NCBI GenBank assembly: GCA_021151685.1
Contig: JAGKWS010000006.1
Coordinates: 1 to 64,000, forward strand
DNA: 64,000 nt
Source: Chitinophagaceae bacterium
Lineage (GTDB): Bacteria > Bacteroidota > Bacteroidia > Chitinophagales > Chitinophagaceae
Direction: 5' to 3'
Shown here piece by piece: positions 10,201 through 18,762 of the stretch. The position numbers and the translations under genes are program-made. The stretch's first letter is position 1, and each line of letters begins with the position of its first letter. The notes beneath the pieces are model-generated. The model was not told the origin of the DNA. It saw nothing but the letters and a program-made list of their open reading frames with translations, and ran no database searches.

Positions 10201-11905
10201 CTCGGTATCGGTATGTCCGCCGCTATTTGTCAACTTCACCAATACCAGCACAGGTAGTGTAACTGGCTACAACTGGGCATTTGGTGATGGTGGTACATCC
10301 ATAATACCATCGCCCAGCAATATGTATCTGGCATCGGGCCTGTACCCTGTGCGCCTGATAGTGACCGATATGTGGGGCTGCCGTGACACGGCCAAAAGGA
10401 ATGTGAACATCTTTGGTTATGCAGGGGCTATGTCGTACTCACCGCTACAAGGATGTGCACCACTTACGGTACACTTCCATGCTGCGCTTACCAATGTGCC
10501 TTTCATTACATGGGACTTCTCGGATGGTTTCACCAGTTCTATTTCATTTTCCGATACTATTTCGCATACCTATGTTACCCCCGGAGCCTATGTACCCAAG
10601 CTGCTGCTGAGTGACAATACCGGTTGCCAGACATCGAGCGTGGGTATAGACACCATAAAGGTAGATGCCCTGTGGTCTAAGTTTACCACAGACCCCAGCC
10701 CGGTATGTATAGGTATGCCATTTACTTTCATAGACTCGTCTAAGGGGTACTGGAACCCGCCAAGCACATGGTTGTGGACGTATGATGGCAATACCAGCAA
10801 TGTGCAGTCGCCACCACCATATACTATCAACACACCGGGTACCTATCCGGTAACGCTTACGGTAACCAGTGCATGGGGCTGTACATCTACCGTTACCAAC
10901 GATCTGGTGATAATGCCACCCCCAGTGGTAACTGCTGATGGTGATACGGTAGTGTGCGTGGGCGACCCTGCTACACTACATGGCTATGGTGCTGTTACCT
11001 ATACATGGGCACCACCTGCCACACTAAGCTGCACGGCTTGCAACCCAACCAATGCCACCCCAACAGTAGAGACGGTGTACACGGTAACGGGTACCGATGC
11101 ACGGGGATGCGTAGATACTGCTACCGTAACGGTGGGGCTGCGTACCCATACCATTTCACGTGCGTGGGGCGATACCGCTGTATGCTTTGGAGTGCCGGTG
11201 CCATTGTTTGATACGGGTGGGCATACCTACCTGTGGCTGCCTGCAACAGGCTTGAATGACAACACTGTATCGAACCCGATAGCAACACCACCATATACCG
11301 TTATATATACCGCCATTGCCCGGTTGGGTAGTTGTATACCCGATACCAACTATGTAACGGTAGTAGTATGGCCATTGCCTACGGTAGATGCAGGCCCCGA
11401 CCAACGACTGGTAGCGGGCTCGGCAGCACAACTGAATGCAACGGGTACCAACATTGCCAAGCTGGCGTGGTGGCCCAATGAGACACTGAGTTGTAAAGAC
11501 TGCTTCAACCCGGTGGCTACTATGACGGTGAATACTACCTACTATGCCAATGTTGAGTCGGATAAAGGGTGTAAAGCATCCGATTCGGTGCGCATATTCC
11601 TGTATTGCGAAAACAGCCAGATATTTGTACCCAACACCTTTACCCCCAATAACGATGGCGAAAACGATGTGTTTTACCCACGAGGTGTGGGCATAAAGGC
11701 AGTAAAAACGTTCCGTGTATATAATCGCTGGGGCGAGCTACTGTTTGAACGTTCGAACATATCTCTGAACGATGCCTCTAATGCATGGGATGGGTCTTAC
11801 AAGGGTGGCGACCCCAAGCCAGATGTATACGTGTACATTATAGAGGCAGTGTGCTATACAGATGAGGATATATTTATAAAAGGTGACGTAACGATAATAA
11901 GGTAG
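7292..11905 (+). CDS. Giant PKD-repeat surface protein with type IX sorting domain (type B), copy 2
   Basis: A 1537-residue paralogue of the preceding gene. It has a signal peptide (MRLLKLFLFLTAVLCLGNRT then EAQ), again about 14 PKD-like repeats in the same order (TYSWAFGG, TCTWNWGDGSP, SYVWTFGDGSPT, GYNWAFGDGG, FITWDFSDG, TWLWTYDGN), the same cysteine-rich Ig-like tail and the same type B sorting domain (FVPNTFTPNNDGENDVFYPR, YNRWGELLFER). Shared idiosyncratic features, such as the repeat that lacks the F-G-D-G core (QYRWFDNG here, DPWWYING in copy 1), show whole-gene duplication rather than repeat expansion. The stop is followed after four bases by the PorP/SprF gene, so the two are probably co-translated and the porin-like protein may serve its secretion. 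Confidence 0.93.
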   Translation: MRLLKLFLFLTAVLCLGNRTEAQVVAGFTASPTSGCAPLLVNFTNTTTPSAGTTYSWAFGGSSSSVLTNPSTSFTVPGTHVVTLTATNGSSVGTYTMAITVYPPPTVSFTATDTTVCPGTTIVFTNTSVSGVPGGMTCTWNWGDGSPLSTGSPATHTYGGPGSYTVSLFVTNAQGCQASLVKTAHIQVYNPPVASFTSPGGACNPPASITFTSTSTGPPPISTTWTYGDGSPSGTGTPVTHTYAATGSYPVTLVVADGNGCMDTFVSTVNIGTIAAQFTRPDTACVYQNVTFTNTSTTVFTGATWNYGDGSPTVSSTHGSHAYSTPGTYNVTLTITNGPCSNTIVRPIVILAGPSVSLSVTPPDPCPAPATVTYTGVGPAGLLYNWTFTPPGSGGGSGTGSPITITYPTNGVKTLTVIVTDPNTGCRDTLSGGITIYDIVFDAIASPNEGCVPLTVNFSTTLQTTIPGPGYAPYPYGPLSGFVWNFGDGSPTSTSATPTHVYTAEGIYTATVTAVTANGCPVTDVVEIRVGRPPQVSYTATPRHICYSSHIPVVFQPSVVVGPVDRYEWVFGDGSGTTIYDTSWTPNPVPHVYVLPGVFFTPIVTPYYRGCPGIPFSITDYIRIDSPKAIIDFAYSCTPKNKVVFTNNSMGDDTHLWIFPGGVTSTVENPTYYFPTYGTHTVALTTHNVASGCRDTAVVSIYIDSLIPNFTADRTAICRGESVTFTAAVTGGGVLQYRWFDNGVEFALPGPASSIETRTFTTTGYHTIRLLVRNVRGCWDTVTYNNYILVSAPNVGFTVSPASGCAPLTVTFTSTSTPATGSSLASYTWRYGDGFSGTGAPSVHTYTAGGTYSVWLVVSDNLGCRDSLQQVAAVTVWKPVASFSCSNVHPCIASPTLFTSTSTGSIASYVWTFGDGSPTGSGSSVSHAYSSTGTFNVKLQITDTHGCTDEITYPSYITVTKPTAGFNMSDSVSVCPPLFVNFTNTSTGSVTGYNWAFGDGGTSIIPSPSNMYLASGLYPVRLIVTDMWGCRDTAKRNVNIFGYAGAMSYSPLQGCAPLTVHFHAALTNVPFITWDFSDGFTSSISFSDTISHTYVTPGAYVPKLLLSDNTGCQTSSVGIDTIKVDALWSKFTTDPSPVCIGMPFTFIDSSKGYWNPPSTWLWTYDGNTSNVQSPPPYTINTPGTYPVTLTVTSAWGCTSTVTNDLVIMPPPVVTADGDTVVCVGDPATLHGYGAVTYTWAPPATLSCTACNPTNATPTVETVYTVTGTDARGCVDTATVTVGLRTHTISRAWGDTAVCFGVPVPLFDTGGHTYLWLPATGLNDNTVSNPIATPPYTVIYTAIARLGSCIPDTNYVTVVVWPLPTVDAGPDQRLVAGSAAQLNATGTNIAKLAWWPNETLSCKDCFNPVATMTVNTTYYANVESDKGCKASDSVRIFLYCENSQIFVPNTFTPNNDGENDVFYPRGVGIKAVKTFRVYNRWGELLFERSNISLNDASNAWDGSYKGGDPKPDVYVYIIEAVCYTDEDIFIKGDVTIIR

Positions 11906-11909
11906 CACC

Positions 11910-12971
11910 ATGGCAGCAAAGACAATTGATACCCGCATACTGAGAAAATTGGCAGCAGGCATGGCCCTGCTGCCAGCCCTTTGCAGCACGCAGGCTGCAC
12001 TGGCGCAGGCCGATATACACTTTTCGCAGTTCTACGAGTCTTCTATACTGCGCAACCCGGCTATGACCGGTGTATTCTCGAGCGATTATAAGGTAGGTGT
12101 GTTTTACCGCAATCAGTGGGCATCCATCAGCCATCCTTACCAAACTATGCTGGCTACCGGCGAAGGCCGGGTGTCTGTGAGCCCCATGTCTGAAGATTTT
12201 TTCAGTTTTGGGGTATTGGCATTTACAGATAAAGCAGGTAGTATAGATTATAAGATTAATGGCATATACCCGGCCATCAACTATAACAAGAGTATGAATG
12301 TAGAGAAGAACTCTTACCTGTCGGCAGGGTTTACGGGTGGGTTCATTCAGTATAGCTTTGACCCCGGTAAGGCTACGTTCAACAATCAGTTTCAGGGTGG
12401 CCGGTTCGACCCCCGCTTGCCATCTATGGAAAACATACCCAATGCGCAAATGAGCTTTTGGGACCTTGGTGCGGGCGTAAACTACAACTCTACTACCGGG
12501 CCCGAGAATAATATGTCGTATGTGATAGGGGTATCGGGGTATCACTTTACGCAGCCCAAATTTTCTTATTATCAGGTTGATGGTGTGACGCAAAACATTA
12601 GGCTGAATGCCAATGCAGCGGCGGGCTTCAATGTTACAGAGGCGGTACTGATGCAAATACATGGCAATGTAGCGTTGCAGGGTACCTACAAAGAAGTGAT
12701 GGCTGGTGGTCTTATAAGCTGGACGCAATTTATTACCGAGCAAAAAACATTTGTGCTTACAGCCGGTGCTTTTTACCGCCTGAAGGATGCTGTAGTGCCG
12801 GTAATAAAGGTGAAGTATAACAGCATGGCTCTGGGTCTGAGCTACGATGTAAATACCAGTAACCTGAAAGCGGCCAGCAATATGGCGGGTGGCTTAGAGA
12901 TAACACTGTTTCACACGGGCGACTTTACCAACAAGGGGCTTGCCAAAAAAATGGTGTGTCCCAAGTTCTGA
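11910..12971 (+). CDS. PorP/SprF family type IX secretion membrane protein
   Basis: A 353-residue protein with a signal peptide ending in AALAQ and the family hallmark immediately after it: IHFSQFYESSILRNPAMTG, then YRNQWASIS. This is the PorP/SprF family of outer-membrane beta-barrel proteins. In Flavobacterium, SprF is needed for secretion of the giant adhesin SprB, and similar genes usually sit directly behind their client gene. Here the start is four bases after the stop of the second PKD protein, which fits that arrangement; client specificity is inference. The gene is convergent with nhaD, whose stop lies only four bases away. Confidence 0.93.
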   Translation: MAAKTIDTRILRKLAAGMALLPALCSTQAALAQADIHFSQFYESSILRNPAMTGVFSSDYKVGVFYRNQWASISHPYQTMLATGEGRVSVSPMSEDFFSFGVLAFTDKAGSIDYKINGIYPAINYNKSMNVEKNSYLSAGFTGGFIQYSFDPGKATFNNQFQGGRFDPRLPSMENIPNAQMSFWDLGAGVNYNSTTGPENNMSYVIGVSGYHFTQPKFSYYQVDGVTQNIRLNANAAAGFNVTEAVLMQIHGNVALQGTYKEVMAGGLISWTQFITEQKTFVLTAGAFYRLKDAVVPVIKVKYNSMALGLSYDVNTSNLKAASNMAGGLEITLFHTGDFTNKGLAKKMVCPKF

Positions 12972-12975
12972 CGAA

Positions 12976-14253
12976 TCAGAACCCCAGCGACAACTGTAAC
13001 AGATAGACGGCTGCACCGGCAAAGAAACCTGCCAGTGCCAGTGGTGTCATTTTGCGCAGGTACCACATAAAGGTAATTTTTTCCATACCCATTGCAGCTA
13101 CACCAGCGGCCGAGCCAATGATGAGTGCGCTGCCGCCTGTACCGGTGCTGTAGGCTATAAACTCCCAAAAGTAGTGGTCTGTAGGAAAGTCGGACAGGCT
13201 GTACATAGCCTGTGTGGCGGCAACCAGGGGCACATTGTCTACTATAGACGATAGCAGGCCCATAACCATTACTATAACATGCGTATTGCCCAATGTTTGG
13301 GTCATGTAGGTGGCCATGCCACCCAGTATGCCTGTAATTTCCAGCACATGTATGGCCGATAGTATGCCAAGGAAGAACAAAATGCTTGGGGTGTCTATCT
13401 TTTGCAGGGCATAGGCTACCGAAAGGGCGTGGCGGTTATCGCCATGGCGTTTTTTGTGCAGCACTTCGGTAATGACCCACAATATACCCAGCCCCAGCAG
13501 CATACCCATGAAGGGGGGCAAGTGAGTAATGGATTTGAAAACAGGCACCAGTATCAGTATCAGCAAGCCAGAAACAAGTACTATTGTCTGTACCCGCAGG
13601 GGTAGTACCTCTTGCTTGCTTTCGGTGGCGGCAGGGGGGGTAATGTGGCCCTTCATGCGTAGCGACAGTACCAACAGGGGCACCAGCATACACACAAGGC
13701 CGGGCAAAAGTAGCTTGACGATGATGTTGGCAGGGGTTATTTGCCCGCCTATCCACAGCATGGTGGTAGTAACATCGCCAATGGGCGACCAGCAGCCTCC
13801 GGCATTGGAGGCTATAACAATCATACCGGTAAAGTATAGTCTGTCCTTCTCATCGGCCACCAACTTGCGCACCAGCGATACCAGCACAATGGTAGTAGTG
13901 AGGTTGTCGAGCATGGGCGAGAGGAAGAATGTAATGAGAGAGATGATCCAGAGCAATTTTGTTTTGCGGGTAGCAGTGATGCGCGATGTGATGAGGTCGA
14001 AGCCATTATGGGCATCTATGAGCTCTACCACCGTCATGGCCCCCAGCAAGAAAAACAAAATACCGGCCATGTCGCCCAGACCGTGCTGCAACTGCTCTGT
14101 GGCAGTATGGGCATCGGGTGTGTGCAGGGCATAGACCGTCCAGCAAAGTACACCGGTAATGAGTGCGGATGCGGCTTTGTTAATGCCCAGCGAATGCTCT
14201 GCAGCTACTGCCAGATAGCCAACTATGAACAATATGATGATAATGGTAGTCAT
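12976..14253 (-). CDS. nhaD: Sodium:proton antiporter, NhaD family
   Basis: A 425-residue inner-membrane protein with about ten to twelve hydrophobic segments. The pattern TFFLSPMLDNLTTTIVLVSL, then NAGGCWSPIGDVTTTMLW and LLSSIVDNVPLVAA, with its repeated L-D-N-L-T / V-D-N-V-P half-sites, is typical of NhaD antiporters of the ion-transporter superfamily. Such proteins exchange external protons for cytoplasmic sodium or lithium. I start at the ATG at 14253, where the first membrane segment begins (MTTIIIILF). The longer frame to 14346 would add a proline-rich non-family extension. It is divergent from the DUF4476 gene. Confidence 0.9.
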   Translation of the reverse strand: MTTIIIILFIVGYLAVAAEHSLGINKAASALITGVLCWTVYALHTPDAHTATEQLQHGLGDMAGILFFLLGAMTVVELIDAHNGFDLITSRITATRKTKLLWIISLITFFLSPMLDNLTTTIVLVSLVRKLVADEKDRLYFTGMIVIASNAGGCWSPIGDVTTTMLWIGGQITPANIIVKLLLPGLVCMLVPLLVLSLRMKGHITPPAATESKQEVLPLRVQTIVLVSGLLILILVPVFKSITHLPPFMGMLLGLGILWVITEVLHKKRHGDNRHALSVAYALQKIDTPSILFFLGILSAIHVLEITGILGGMATYMTQTLGNTHVIVMVMGLLSSIVDNVPLVAATQAMYSLSDFPTDHYFWEFIAYSTGTGGSALIIGSAAGVAAMGMEKITFMWYLRKMTPLALAGFFAGAAVYLLQLSLGF

Positions 14254-14423
14254 GGTGCTGAGAATTGGTGGCGAAATTACTGAATTTGGCAGGGATGGGT
14301 GGAAATATCCGGGTGGAGGAGGAAGTGTTGCAACAATTGTACACACATCTGTAACGTATGTAAACGCCCGCTGGCACGGTATTGGCTACTTTTGGCAGGT
14401 AACCGGGGTAAACAATAGATTAA

Positions 14424-14451
14424 TTGTATTAAAGAAATTCCCCTACATTTG
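14424..14451 (+). promoter_or_regulatory. Bacteroidota-type promoter for the DUF4476 gene
   Basis: A TTG (14424-14426) and TACATTTG (14444-14451) are separated by 17 bases, matching the Bacteroidota -33 TTG / -7 TAnnTTTG pattern. The start codon is 24 bases downstream of the -7 box. Confidence 0.5.
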
Positions 14452-14474
14452 TTCACATAAAATAAAACACAACA

Positions 14475-15491
14475 ATGAAACGACTGTTGATGCTGTTAAT
14501 GGCATGTGCGCCCCTTGGTAGTTTTGCACAAAGTAGCCTTACCATCTTTTCTGAGGACGGTTATCCGTTTTATCTGGTACTGAACGGGCAGAAGCAAAAC
14601 TCTGTGCCTATGACCAACATTCATATAGATGGGCTTACGGCACCACAATATGCGGTGAAGATTATTTTTGAAGATGCCTCTAAAAAGGAAATATCTAAAA
14701 ACCTGCCGGTAGTAGACCCCGGCACCAATGCATTTGCCGATGTAACCTACAAGATAAAAACCCAAAAAGATGGCGATATAAAGATGCGCTACTTCTCGGC
14801 TACGCCCGTAGTGCCCAACTATGTGCCCCCGCCCGATATGTATGTGATGCACTACGGCCAGCCGGCACCATCACCACCGGCAGCTGCTGTAACACAAACT
14901 ACTACCACACGTACCACCACTACCACTACCGATATGGGTATGGGAGGCCCCGGTGGCAATGCCTCGTTTAGCGTAGGTGTGGGTGTAGGGGGAGTGAACA
15001 TGAACGTAAACATAAGCGACCCCACCATGAATGGTGGTGGTACCACTACCACCACCCGTACCACTACCCGCACCACCACTACAGGTGGCGGTGGCTATTA
15101 TCAGGATGCGCCACCACCCGCCCAGCCTGTGTATGGCAATAATAATGGTGGGTATAATGGTAACAACAATGGCAACTATAACAGAGGCAATGGCGGTTGC
15201 AACAATGCCATGCCCGTAGGCGACTTTAATGCTGCGAAACAAACCATACAAAAGGCTTCTTTTGAAGATACCAAGTTGTCTACTGCCAAAACAGTATTAT
15301 CGTCCAACTGTATGTCTACAGAGCAGGTAATACAGGTATGTAAGCTGTTTTCCTTCGAGCAGTCGAAGCTGGACTTTGCCAAGTATGCCTACGACCGCTG
15401 CCCCGACCGTGGCAACTATTTTAAGGTAGGCAACATATTTTCTTTTGATGCCAGCCGTACCGAGCTAAACGAGTACATAAGCGGACACTAA
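14475..15491 (+). CDS. Secreted DUF4476 domain protein with low-complexity linker
   Basis: A 338-residue exported protein in three parts. It has a signal peptide (MKRLLMLLMACAPLGSFAQ) and a folded N-terminal region to about residue 130. A long low-complexity linker (about 135-250) is rich in threonine and arginine runs, then glycine and asparagine. The C-terminal domain of about 95 residues (DFNAAKQTIQKASFEDTKLS to the end) is recognisable as DUF4476 by its repeated S-F-E-D / C-K-L-F-S-F-E / K-Y-A-Y-D blocks. DUF4476 is widespread in Bacteroidota with no known activity. A consensus-like promoter precedes it and a hairpin follows its stop, so it is probably monocistronic. Confidence 0.85.
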   Translation: MKRLLMLLMACAPLGSFAQSSLTIFSEDGYPFYLVLNGQKQNSVPMTNIHIDGLTAPQYAVKIIFEDASKKEISKNLPVVDPGTNAFADVTYKIKTQKDGDIKMRYFSATPVVPNYVPPPDMYVMHYGQPAPSPPAAAVTQTTTTRTTTTTTDMGMGGPGGNASFSVGVGVGGVNMNVNISDPTMNGGGTTTTTRTTTRTTTTGGGGYYQDAPPPAQPVYGNNNGGYNGNNNGNYNRGNGGCNNAMPVGDFNAAKQTIQKASFEDTKLSTAKTVLSSNCMSTEQVIQVCKLFSFEQSKLDFAKYAYDRCPDRGNYFKVGNIFSFDASRTELNEYISGH

Positions 15492-15513
15492 ACAATTATT
15501 TTTTTTATATGTG

Positions 15514-15550
15514 ATGGCCCGGACATTTATATGCCCGGGTCATTTCCTTT
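15514..15550 (+). terminator. Probable terminator after the DUF4476 gene
   Basis: ATGGCCCGG (15514-15522) pairs with CCGGGTCAT (15535-15543), one G-T wobble, across a 12-base loop and is followed by TTCCTTTT. It lies 22 bases after the stop codon. Confidence 0.6.
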
Positions 15551-15655
15551 TACCGCCAGAAAATAACCATTTACCGACCACCCACATCCCTTAACCGAAA
15601 CAGGTTGCAACACATGGGGGGCGTGTGTAGTTTTGCAGCTCCAATCAGTTATTGC

Positions 15656-17905
15656 ATGAAGTATATATACAAACGTTTTCTTTTATTGTCCCTGCCATTC
15701 ATTACACATACTGCCCTGGCGCAGCATACCATAAGTGGCCGGGTACGCAACGAGAAGGGCCAGCCTGTGCGTGGTGCCAATGTGTATCTGGATAATACCA
15801 TAGATGGTGGCACGGCTGATAGTGCAGGTATGTTTAGTTTTACCACTACCGAAACCGGCAACCAAACCGTAGTGGCTACTGCGCTGAACCACTCTACAGC
15901 CGGGCAACCCATAGTAATAAACGGTGATGTAAAGAATATACAAATTGTGCTGATATCTAACACGCCCAAAGACCTGGACGTGGTGGTGATAACGGCAGGC
16001 TCGATGGATGCCGGCAACGACAAATCGAAAACGGTATTGAAACCGCTGGACATTGTAACCACAGCCGGCTCTGGTGCCGATGTGATAAAGGCCATGCAAA
16101 TGCTGCCCGGCACGCAGCAAACCGGGCCAGACAATGGCTTGTTTGTACGTGGTGGCGATGCCAATGAGGCTGCGGTGATAGTAGACGAAATGATTGTGCA
16201 GAATGCTTTCTTTAGCGGGGCACCGGGGGTAGCTACCCGTAGTAGGTTTGGTGCATTCCAGTATCAGGGGGTGGCCTTTAGCAGTGGTGGGTACAGTGCC
16301 CGTTATGGGCAGGCCCTGTCGGGCGTGCTGGAACTGAACACGACCGACCTGCCCGACAAAACTACCATAAACCTTGGTGCCAATATGGGGGGCGTTTACG
16401 CATCGGGGGTAAAGAAATGGAAACACAGCGCACTGGACGGAGGCGGTGGCTACACCAATCTGTCACCATTCTACAAGGTGGTAAAGAGCAATTTCGACTT
16501 TTACAAAGTACCAGAGGGAGGTAATGGAAACGTGCGCTACATGTGGAAGCCCAACAAGGACGGTATACTGAAGGTAACGCTTACCACACAACACAATGCT
16601 ACAGGGGTGCGCATACCCAACCCGTTCTCCTTTAGCCCAGACCCCAATAACCCGCAGAAGCCCGATAGTACCAACTTTCTGACGAACGACCATAACTATT
16701 ACAGCAATGTGTCTTACAGGCAGATGTTCAAAAGCAAGTGGATGCTGTATGCAGCGGCATCGGTGAGCCATAACGATACGCGTACCGAAACCAATAGCTT
16801 TAACAGCGACAATACCGAATACCGCCGACAGGCACGTATAGAAGCGAAACGATATTTTACCAGTCGCCTGACCCTGCTGATGGGTGCCGATGTGCAGAAC
16901 TTTGGGCAGGAGCGCAGCTTGCAATTTGACACTGTGCTGCGCCAGAAATATAACGAAGTGCTGACCGGTGCTTATGCCGAGATGGAGTGGACACCCGTAA
17001 ACCGCTTTGCCATAAGGCCCGGTATGCGCTACGAGCACAGTACGCTGATGAATGTAGACAAGGTGTCACCCCGCCTGTCTATGGCACTCAAAACCGGCTC
17101 GCACAGTCAGGCATCGGTGGCCGGAGGTATTTTCTACCAGCAGGCCCCTGCCTTTTACCTGCTGCAAAACTGGCTGCCCGGCTACAGCACTATGGATATG
17201 CAGATGGCTACCCACTACATAGCCAACTGGCAGTGGAGTCAGGACAACCGCACGCTGCGCCTTGAAGGTTATTATAAAGATTACCAGAAACTGGTATTGG
17301 AGACTGCACCGGCTGGTACGCTCTTCAACCCCAATTTGTACCGCTTTACGGCTACCGGCATCAGCAACAATGGTAGTGGCTATGCAAAGGGTATAGACCT
17401 CTTTTGGCGCGATAAGAAGACGTTTAAGAACACCGACTACTGGGTATCTTATAGCTATATAGACACCCGCCGCAAGTATATGAACTATCCCGAGCTGGCA
17501 ACACCCACCTTTATAGCCAACCACAACCTGAATGTAGTGGGCAAATACTGGATAGACAAGATAAAAACGAGTGTGAACGCTACCTATAGCTATGCCAGTG
17601 GCCGGCCATACTACAACCCCGGTACAGCGGGCGACCCAGCCCCGGCATTCTTGTCGCAGCGCACACCAGACTATCACAGCCTGTCGCTGAGTGCAGCCTA
17701 CCTGCACAGCTTTGGCAAATGGTTTACGGTGTTTTACATAAGTGTAGACAATGTAACCCGCCGCGAAAATATATTTGGCTACCGCTATGCCCCCGATGGC
17801 AAGGGCAGCTTTATGATGGCAGGCCCCATTGTACCAGCTCTGTACCGTACGGTTTTTTTTGGTGTCAACATGTCGCTGTCAGAGTTTAGCAAAGACGAAC
17901 TGTAA
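15656..17905 (+). CDS. TonB-dependent outer-membrane receptor
   Basis: A 749-residue outer-membrane protein. It has a signal peptide (YKRFLLLSLPFITHTALAQ), a carboxypeptidase-regulatory-like beta-sandwich domain (HTISGRVRNEKGQPVRGANV; about residues 22-110), a plug domain (MQMLPGTQQTGPDNGLFVRG, DEMIVQNAFF; about 135-260) and a long barrel region ending in an aromatic strand near VFFGVNMSLSEF. These receptors import large substrates using TonB energy; the substrate is not deducible here. I start at ATG 15656, not the upstream ATG, because the signal peptide begins there. A secreted 217-residue protein follows after 47 bases and is probably in the same operon. Confidence 0.9.
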   Translation: MKYIYKRFLLLSLPFITHTALAQHTISGRVRNEKGQPVRGANVYLDNTIDGGTADSAGMFSFTTTETGNQTVVATALNHSTAGQPIVINGDVKNIQIVLISNTPKDLDVVVITAGSMDAGNDKSKTVLKPLDIVTTAGSGADVIKAMQMLPGTQQTGPDNGLFVRGGDANEAAVIVDEMIVQNAFFSGAPGVATRSRFGAFQYQGVAFSSGGYSARYGQALSGVLELNTTDLPDKTTINLGANMGGVYASGVKKWKHSALDGGGGYTNLSPFYKVVKSNFDFYKVPEGGNGNVRYMWKPNKDGILKVTLTTQHNATGVRIPNPFSFSPDPNNPQKPDSTNFLTNDHNYYSNVSYRQMFKSKWMLYAAASVSHNDTRTETNSFNSDNTEYRRQARIEAKRYFTSRLTLLMGADVQNFGQERSLQFDTVLRQKYNEVLTGAYAEMEWTPVNRFAIRPGMRYEHSTLMNVDKVSPRLSMALKTGSHSQASVAGGIFYQQAPAFYLLQNWLPGYSTMDMQMATHYIANWQWSQDNRTLRLEGYYKDYQKLVLETAPAGTLFNPNLYRFTATGISNNGSGYAKGIDLFWRDKKTFKNTDYWVSYSYIDTRRKYMNYPELATPTFIANHNLNVVGKYWIDKIKTSVNATYSYASGRPYYNPGTAGDPAPAFLSQRTPDYHSLSLSAAYLHSFGKWFTVFYISVDNVTRRENIFGYRYAPDGKGSFMMAGPIVPALYRTVFFGVNMSLSEFSKDEL

Positions 17906-17952
17906 TAAACAACCATTCAATACATACCAACAACAACCATAAAAAATAAAAA

Positions 17953-18606
17953 ATGAAGAAAGCACTATTGGTGGCAGCCATAGCCCTGCTGGGCGGTACC
18001 ACACAGGCACAAGACTACAAGGCCCCGCTGGAGAAAACGTTTCTGGCATTTGACACCACAATGGATTTGAAGGTGAAAACCGAGCAAAGCAACAAGCTGA
18101 CGCTGATAGCCAAGAAGTGGGATGCCGAATGGACTACCCACTATTATGCGGCCTACAGCAAGGCGCAACTGTCTTATATGGAAAAGGATGCCGCCCGCCG
18201 CGATGCCCTGCTGGACGAAGCAGATAAGGAACGCGAAGATGCGGTGAGCCTACTGAAAAAAGACAATGACGAAACCTATGTGCTGGCAGCCATGATAGCC
18301 AATGCCCGTATGGCGGTAGACCCCATGAACCGTTGGCAGAAGTATGGTGAGATATATAAACAAAATATGGAAAGTGCCAAAGAGGTCAATCCCGATAACC
18401 CACGCATGTACTACCTGCAAGGTGTAAGTAAGTTCTTTACACCCAAGCAGTTTGGCGGTGGGGCAAAGGCAGCTACGCCCTACTTCGAGAAGGCCAACAC
18501 CCTGTTTGCCAAAGAAGCAGCGGTAACAGACATAGCCAAACCTCACTGGGGCAAGGACAAGAACGATTACTTTGCCGAACAGTGTAAGAAAGATGATAAG
18601 GGATAA
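17953..18606 (+). CDS. Secreted alpha-helical protein, TonB receptor partner
   Basis: A 217-residue protein with a clear signal peptide (MKKALLVAAIALLGGTTQAQ). The mature part is helical, rich in lysine, alanine and aspartate, and has TPR-like features (KAQLSYMEKDAARRDALLDE; N-P-D-N-P-R-M-Y-Y-L-Q-G-V-S). It ends with K-x-x-F-A-E-Q-C-K-K, which suggests the terminal helix of a TPR-type solenoid. I do not recognise a named family. It lies 47 bases after the TonB-dependent receptor gene and shares its strand, so a periplasmic or surface role linked to that receptor is inferred from position only. A strong hairpin terminator follows. Confidence 0.75.
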   Translation: MKKALLVAAIALLGGTTQAQDYKAPLEKTFLAFDTTMDLKVKTEQSNKLTLIAKKWDAEWTTHYYAAYSKAQLSYMEKDAARRDALLDEADKEREDAVSLLKKDNDETYVLAAMIANARMAVDPMNRWQKYGEIYKQNMESAKEVNPDNPRMYYLQGVSKFFTPKQFGGGAKAATPYFEKANTLFAKEAAVTDIAKPHWGKDKNDYFAEQCKKDDKG

Positions 18607-18701
18607 GGTCTATGTGGCATAAATATTGTCACCACATGGGCTACAAAAGCCCATAGTAGCTTGCAGAAATATCATGTTGAGATAGCATAGTCATAGAATG
18701 C

Positions 18702-18740
18702 AAAGAGCCGGAACGCATGAAACGTTCCGGCTCTTTTTAT
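18702..18740. terminator. Bidirectional terminator between convergent genes
   Basis: A perfect 14-base stem (AAAGAGCCGGAACG, 18702-18715; complement at 18723-18736) with a 7-base loop. A T-run follows on the plus strand and the A-run at the left provides one on the minus strand. It separates the helical secreted protein from the cyclophilin gene. Confidence 0.88.
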
Positions 18741-18762
18741 ATTGCTTGTTTGGTAGCGTACC

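Noticed and set aside
14880..15130. Threonine/asparagine repeats resembling a CRISPR or tandem-repeat locus
   Set aside because: The repetition is codon-level low complexity within one protein-coding frame, with no constant repeat-spacer spacing.
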